From positions 148,462 to 212,461 of the forward strand of contig NZ_MUXF01000005.1 in the NCBI RefSeq assembly GCF_003063295.1: DNA of 64,000 nucleotides, in the 5' to 3' direction. The position numbers and the translations under genes are program-made. A model generated the notes under the pieces. That model was not told where the DNA came from. It saw nothing but the letters and a program-made list of their open reading frames with translations, and did no database searches. Positions 61,740-64,000 of the stretch are shown here, piece after piece (position 1 is the first letter of the stretch; every line of letters starts with the position of its first letter). Source of the DNA: Arcobacter lacus. GTDB taxonomy: Bacteria; Campylobacterota; Campylobacteria; Campylobacterales; Arcobacteraceae.

Positions 61740-62473
61740 CAATCCCTCAAACTCTCTTTTGTAATATCAAAAAATAACTCATCTAATTTTTCATAAGAAT
61801 TATTTGCTTTTAAATTTTTAATACTATCTTGAATAATAATCTTTTTATTGTCCAAAATAGCAATTTCATCACATAAGTATTCTATTTCATCCATATAATG
61901 TGATGTATAAAAAATAGTTAATCCTTTTGTAATATTTATCTTTTTTATGATGTCTAAAATATATTTTCTTGAATGAGGATCTATTCCTACTGTTGGTTCA
62001 TCTAGATATAAAATTTTTGGAGAATTTAAAAGACCAATTGCAATATTTAATCTTCTTTTTACTCCACCACTAAAAGTAAATGCTTTTTTGTGAATATATT
62101 TTTCTAAAGAACAAGATTGTATTACATCAAAAATTTTATCTTGCAAATTTTTAGATTTTAAACCATACAATGCACCAAAAAATTCTAAATTCTCATAAGC
62201 TGTTAAATTTGGGTAGAAAGCATAAGTTTGTGGAATATAAGATGATATTGATTTTATATTTTTTTCATCTGAGTCTAAATCATAGTCGTAAATTTTTATA
62301 TTTCCAGAGTCTTTTTTTGTTAAATTATTTAATATTGATAATAAAGTTGTTTTTCCTGCACCATTTGGACCTAATAGTCCAAAGATAGTTGAAGAGTTTA
62401 CCTTAAGATTCAAATCTTCAAGAATTTTTGTATTTTGATATGATTTATTTAAATTTTCTATAACTATTGACAT
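61739..62473 (-). CDS. ABC exporter ATP-binding protein
   Basis: ATPase of 244 residues for the neighbouring ABC-2 permease. Walker A is GPNGAGKTT at residues 35-43, the Q-loop is in SYIPQTYAFYPNLT near residue 82, the signature is FSGGVKRR (about 134-141), Walker B is ILYLDEPTVGID (about 154-165) and the switch histidine is in YTSHYMDE. It overlaps the permease gene by one base and follows the ligase gene by 9 bp. Confidence 0.93.
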   Translation of the reverse strand: MSIVIENLNKSYQNTKILEDLNLKVNSSTIFGLLGPNGAGKTTLLSILNNLTKKDSGNIKIYDYDLDSDEKNIKSISSYIPQTYAFYPNLTAYENLEFFGALYGLKSKNLQDKIFDVIQSCSLEKYIHKKAFTFSGGVKRRLNIAIGLLNSPKILYLDEPTVGIDPHSRKYILDIIKKINITKGLTIFYTSHYMDEIEYLCDEIAILDNKKIIIQDSIKNLKANNSYEKLDELFFDITKESLRD

Positions 62474-62482
62474 ATTATTTTC

Positions 62483-63697
62483 TTATTGAATTGCAAGTTT
62501 TTTACCTGTTGATGAGGTTTTAATTTTATCAACAATTTTTAGATTTATTGAAAATTTTAAATTCGATAACTCTTTTTTTAAAATATTTTGAATATCTTTT
62601 ACTAGAAATTCTTTATGAGTTTCTAATGTAATATCTAAAAGTTCACCTCTTAATGAATTATTATTGCTATTTACTAAAACAAGAGCTTTTGTTATTCCTT
62701 CAACCTTTTCCAAAATATTCTCTATTTGTATTGTTGAGTATCTTTTTCCTGCAATTTTTAGTATTTGAGAACTTCTTCCAATAAGTTTAAATTTATTTTC
62801 TGAAAACTCTACATAATCAAATGTTTGTACTTCTTGATTTATATTTTTAAACTCTTTTTCGTAGAGTATATTTGATACATAAGGAGATTTTACTTTTAAT
62901 CTATTTTCAATATCTATATCTAATTTTACGCTAGGTAATGCTTGCCATAATTCATCATTATTATATTTATATGCAATTCCACCTGTTTCTGTCGAACCAA
63001 AAATTTGAATGATGTTTGAATTGAATTTATCTTTGAATTCTTTGGCATCATCTGCTAATAATGGAGCTGTTGAAGAAATAAATATAGATTTATTTAAATC
63101 TTTTTTTGAATTGATTTTATTTAGAGCTTTTATGTAAAGAGGAGTAGTAACCACTAAAGAATAATCATCTATTAAATCTAATAAATCATTTGGTAAAAAA
63201 TGTTCTTTTAATATAATATCAATATTATTGTGTAAAGGGTAAAAAAGTCCAAAAAGTGAACCATAAATATGTATAAAAGGCACAGTTACAATAACTTTAT
63301 TTATTTTATAATCTTTTAATAGTTTTGTTAAATCTTCTATTTCTTTATCTATATTATCTTGTGTTTTTAATGCTGCAGTTGGAAATCCTGTACTTCCAGA
63401 TGTAAAATATAAAAAGGAAAAATTTTGATGTTCAAATATATTGTTATTGTTGATTTCTTCATCAAACTCTTTTATATTTAGTTGGTCTAATTCATCTAAT
63501 AAAGCTTTATTTGAACTATCAAAAAGAATTGATTTTGATTTAGAAAAATAAGATTTAAAGATTTTAAGAGCATTTTGTTTTTTACTATTTGAAGCAATAT
63601 AAGATATTTTATTTTCTAAATTTTTATCAAAAAAGTTATCTTTAGTTATAGTATATTCATCTATGCTATTATCATCATTATGAATTTTTAGTTTCAT
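62483..63697 (-). CDS. AMP-dependent acyl/aryl ligase (adenylation enzyme)
   Basis: Adenylate-forming enzyme of 404 residues, which probably activates an aromatic or acyl starter acid and loads it on the ACP. The phosphate loop TSGSTGFPTAA begins at residue 99, the IFGSTETGGIAYK core motif lies near residue 235, LIGRSSQILKIAGKRYS is the hinge region near residue 305, and the catalytic lysine of the A10 motif is in STGKKLAIQ near residue 400. It is shorter than acyl-CoA synthetases (500+) but similar to ligases of aryl polyene clusters. It overlaps the exporter gene by 20 bp. Confidence 0.88.
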   Translation of the reverse strand: MKLKIHNDDNSIDEYTITKDNFFDKNLENKISYIASNSKKQNALKIFKSYFSKSKSILFDSSNKALLDELDQLNIKEFDEEINNNNIFEHQNFSFLYFTSGSTGFPTAALKTQDNIDKEIEDLTKLLKDYKINKVIVTVPFIHIYGSLFGLFYPLHNNIDIILKEHFLPNDLLDLIDDYSLVVTTPLYIKALNKINSKKDLNKSIFISSTAPLLADDAKEFKDKFNSNIIQIFGSTETGGIAYKYNNDELWQALPSVKLDIDIENRLKVKSPYVSNILYEKEFKNINQEVQTFDYVEFSENKFKLIGRSSQILKIAGKRYSTIQIENILEKVEGITKALVLVNSNNNSLRGELLDITLETHKEFLVKDIQNILKKELSNLKFSINLKIVDKIKTSSTGKKLAIQ

Positions 63698-64000
63698 TTA
63701 AAGAGCCTTTTAAAAAAATTAATAAAAATAAAATTGCTAGAATACCAATTGTAGATGCAATTCCTATTGAGAAAAGAGCATTTATATTAGAAAATATTAG
63801 AACTCCAAAACCTGCAAATGTTGTCAAAATTGAGTAAATTATTGCTTTGTCTGTATTTGAGTCTTTTTTATATGAACTTATATAAATACCATAATCAATA
63901 GAGATAGATAATATTATAAATAGCATAAAAATATGCAAAATATTGATATTTACAAACAAAGATATAGATAAAATAGAGGCAAAAGGGAAAAGAATAAAAC
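63678..64000 (-). CDS. MMPL/RND-type exporter, C-terminal part (cut by window edge)
   Basis: The open frame runs off the right edge of the window, so only the last ~107 residues are present. They include the membrane segment LSISIDYGIYIS, a typical GIDYGIY-like RND/MMPL element with a conserved Asp, then KAIIYSILTTFAGFGVLIFSN and a final hydrophobic helix. MMPL-type exporters are regular members of aryl polyene and flexirubin clusters and move the product across the membrane. The ATG at 63959 is internal. The gene overlaps the ligase gene by 20 bp. Confidence 0.8.
   Translation of the reverse strand, partial: FILFPFASILSISLFVNINILHIFMLFIILSISIDYGIYISSYKKDSNTDKAIIYSILTTFAGFGVLIFSNINALFSIGIASTIGILAILFLLIFLKGSLNETKNS

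Overview
The window is AT-rich, tightly packed bacterial chromosome, about 27-30 % GC by eye. Gene content and local order point to Campylobacterota, most likely an Arcobacter/Aliarcobacter-type organism: ispDF followed by an HP1021-like orphan regulator and pgpA, purM near coaE-dapF, DUF507 beside carA, bifunctional hisIE and ispDF, and many TTG starts. No insertion sequence, prophage, CRISPR array, rRNA or replication origin was seen. One tRNA gene, tRNA-Arg(UCG), is present.

Layout. 1-4.6 kb: the end of a phosphate operon (pstA-pstB-phoU), a PsiE-family membrane protein and an OmpR-type two-component pair. 4.6-5.5 kb: rplM-rpsI. 5.5-8.8 kb: a solute-binding protein, a HAD phosphatase and an AbrB-type membrane protein. 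8.7-12.1 kb (minus strand): a complete Mla/MCE lipid-transport operon with a STAS-MlaE fusion. 12.2-17 kb: regulators, luxS, an MnmC/MnmD-type methyltransferase, a D,D-carboxypeptidase and DoxX. 17-24 kb: metH, ilvE, a prohibitin-like protein and hisIE. 24-36 kb: mrp, thiC, an HDOD protein, ispDF/HP1021-like/pgpA, then a minus-strand operon of an aminotransferase, hisZ, purA, DUF507 and carA. 36-40 kb: a stress-type locus built around a MarR regulator, with two YceI paralogues, a LigB-type dioxygenase, an FMN reductase and pirin. The same perfect 12-bp palindrome lies in the promoter of marR and in that of the second yceI. 40-54 kb: a divergent GAPDH-like protein, purM, a shortened SpeE-like protein, coaE-dapF-purT, tRNA-Arg, a UbiA-type prenyltransferase, miaA, rpmE, rsmI, rlmB, an aminotransferase, hom and a TraT-family lipoprotein.

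The most distinctive region is 54.9-64 kb. Two convergent operons whose 3' ends overlap by 8 bp look like part of a flexirubin-like pathway joining a dialkylresorcinol (DAR) to an aryl polyene (APE). The plus-strand operon encodes a DarA-type aromatase, a DarB-type KAS III ketosynthase, a small XRE-like regulator and a BtrH-like protein. The minus-strand operon encodes the end of an MMPL/RND exporter (cut by the window edge), an AMP-dependent ligase, an ABC-2 exporter pair, an acyl carrier protein, a KAS II ketosynthase and a ketosynthase-like chain-length factor. The working model is that the ligase and ketosynthase/chain-length-factor pair build an aryl-polyene acyl chain on the ACP, DarB/DarA make the resorcinol, the BtrH-like enzyme may join the two, and the transporters deliver the product to the outer membrane. 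The reductase, dehydratase and starter-unit genes such a pathway needs are not in the window and would be expected beyond the right edge.

All functions were assigned by reading motifs and gene order. No database search was run.
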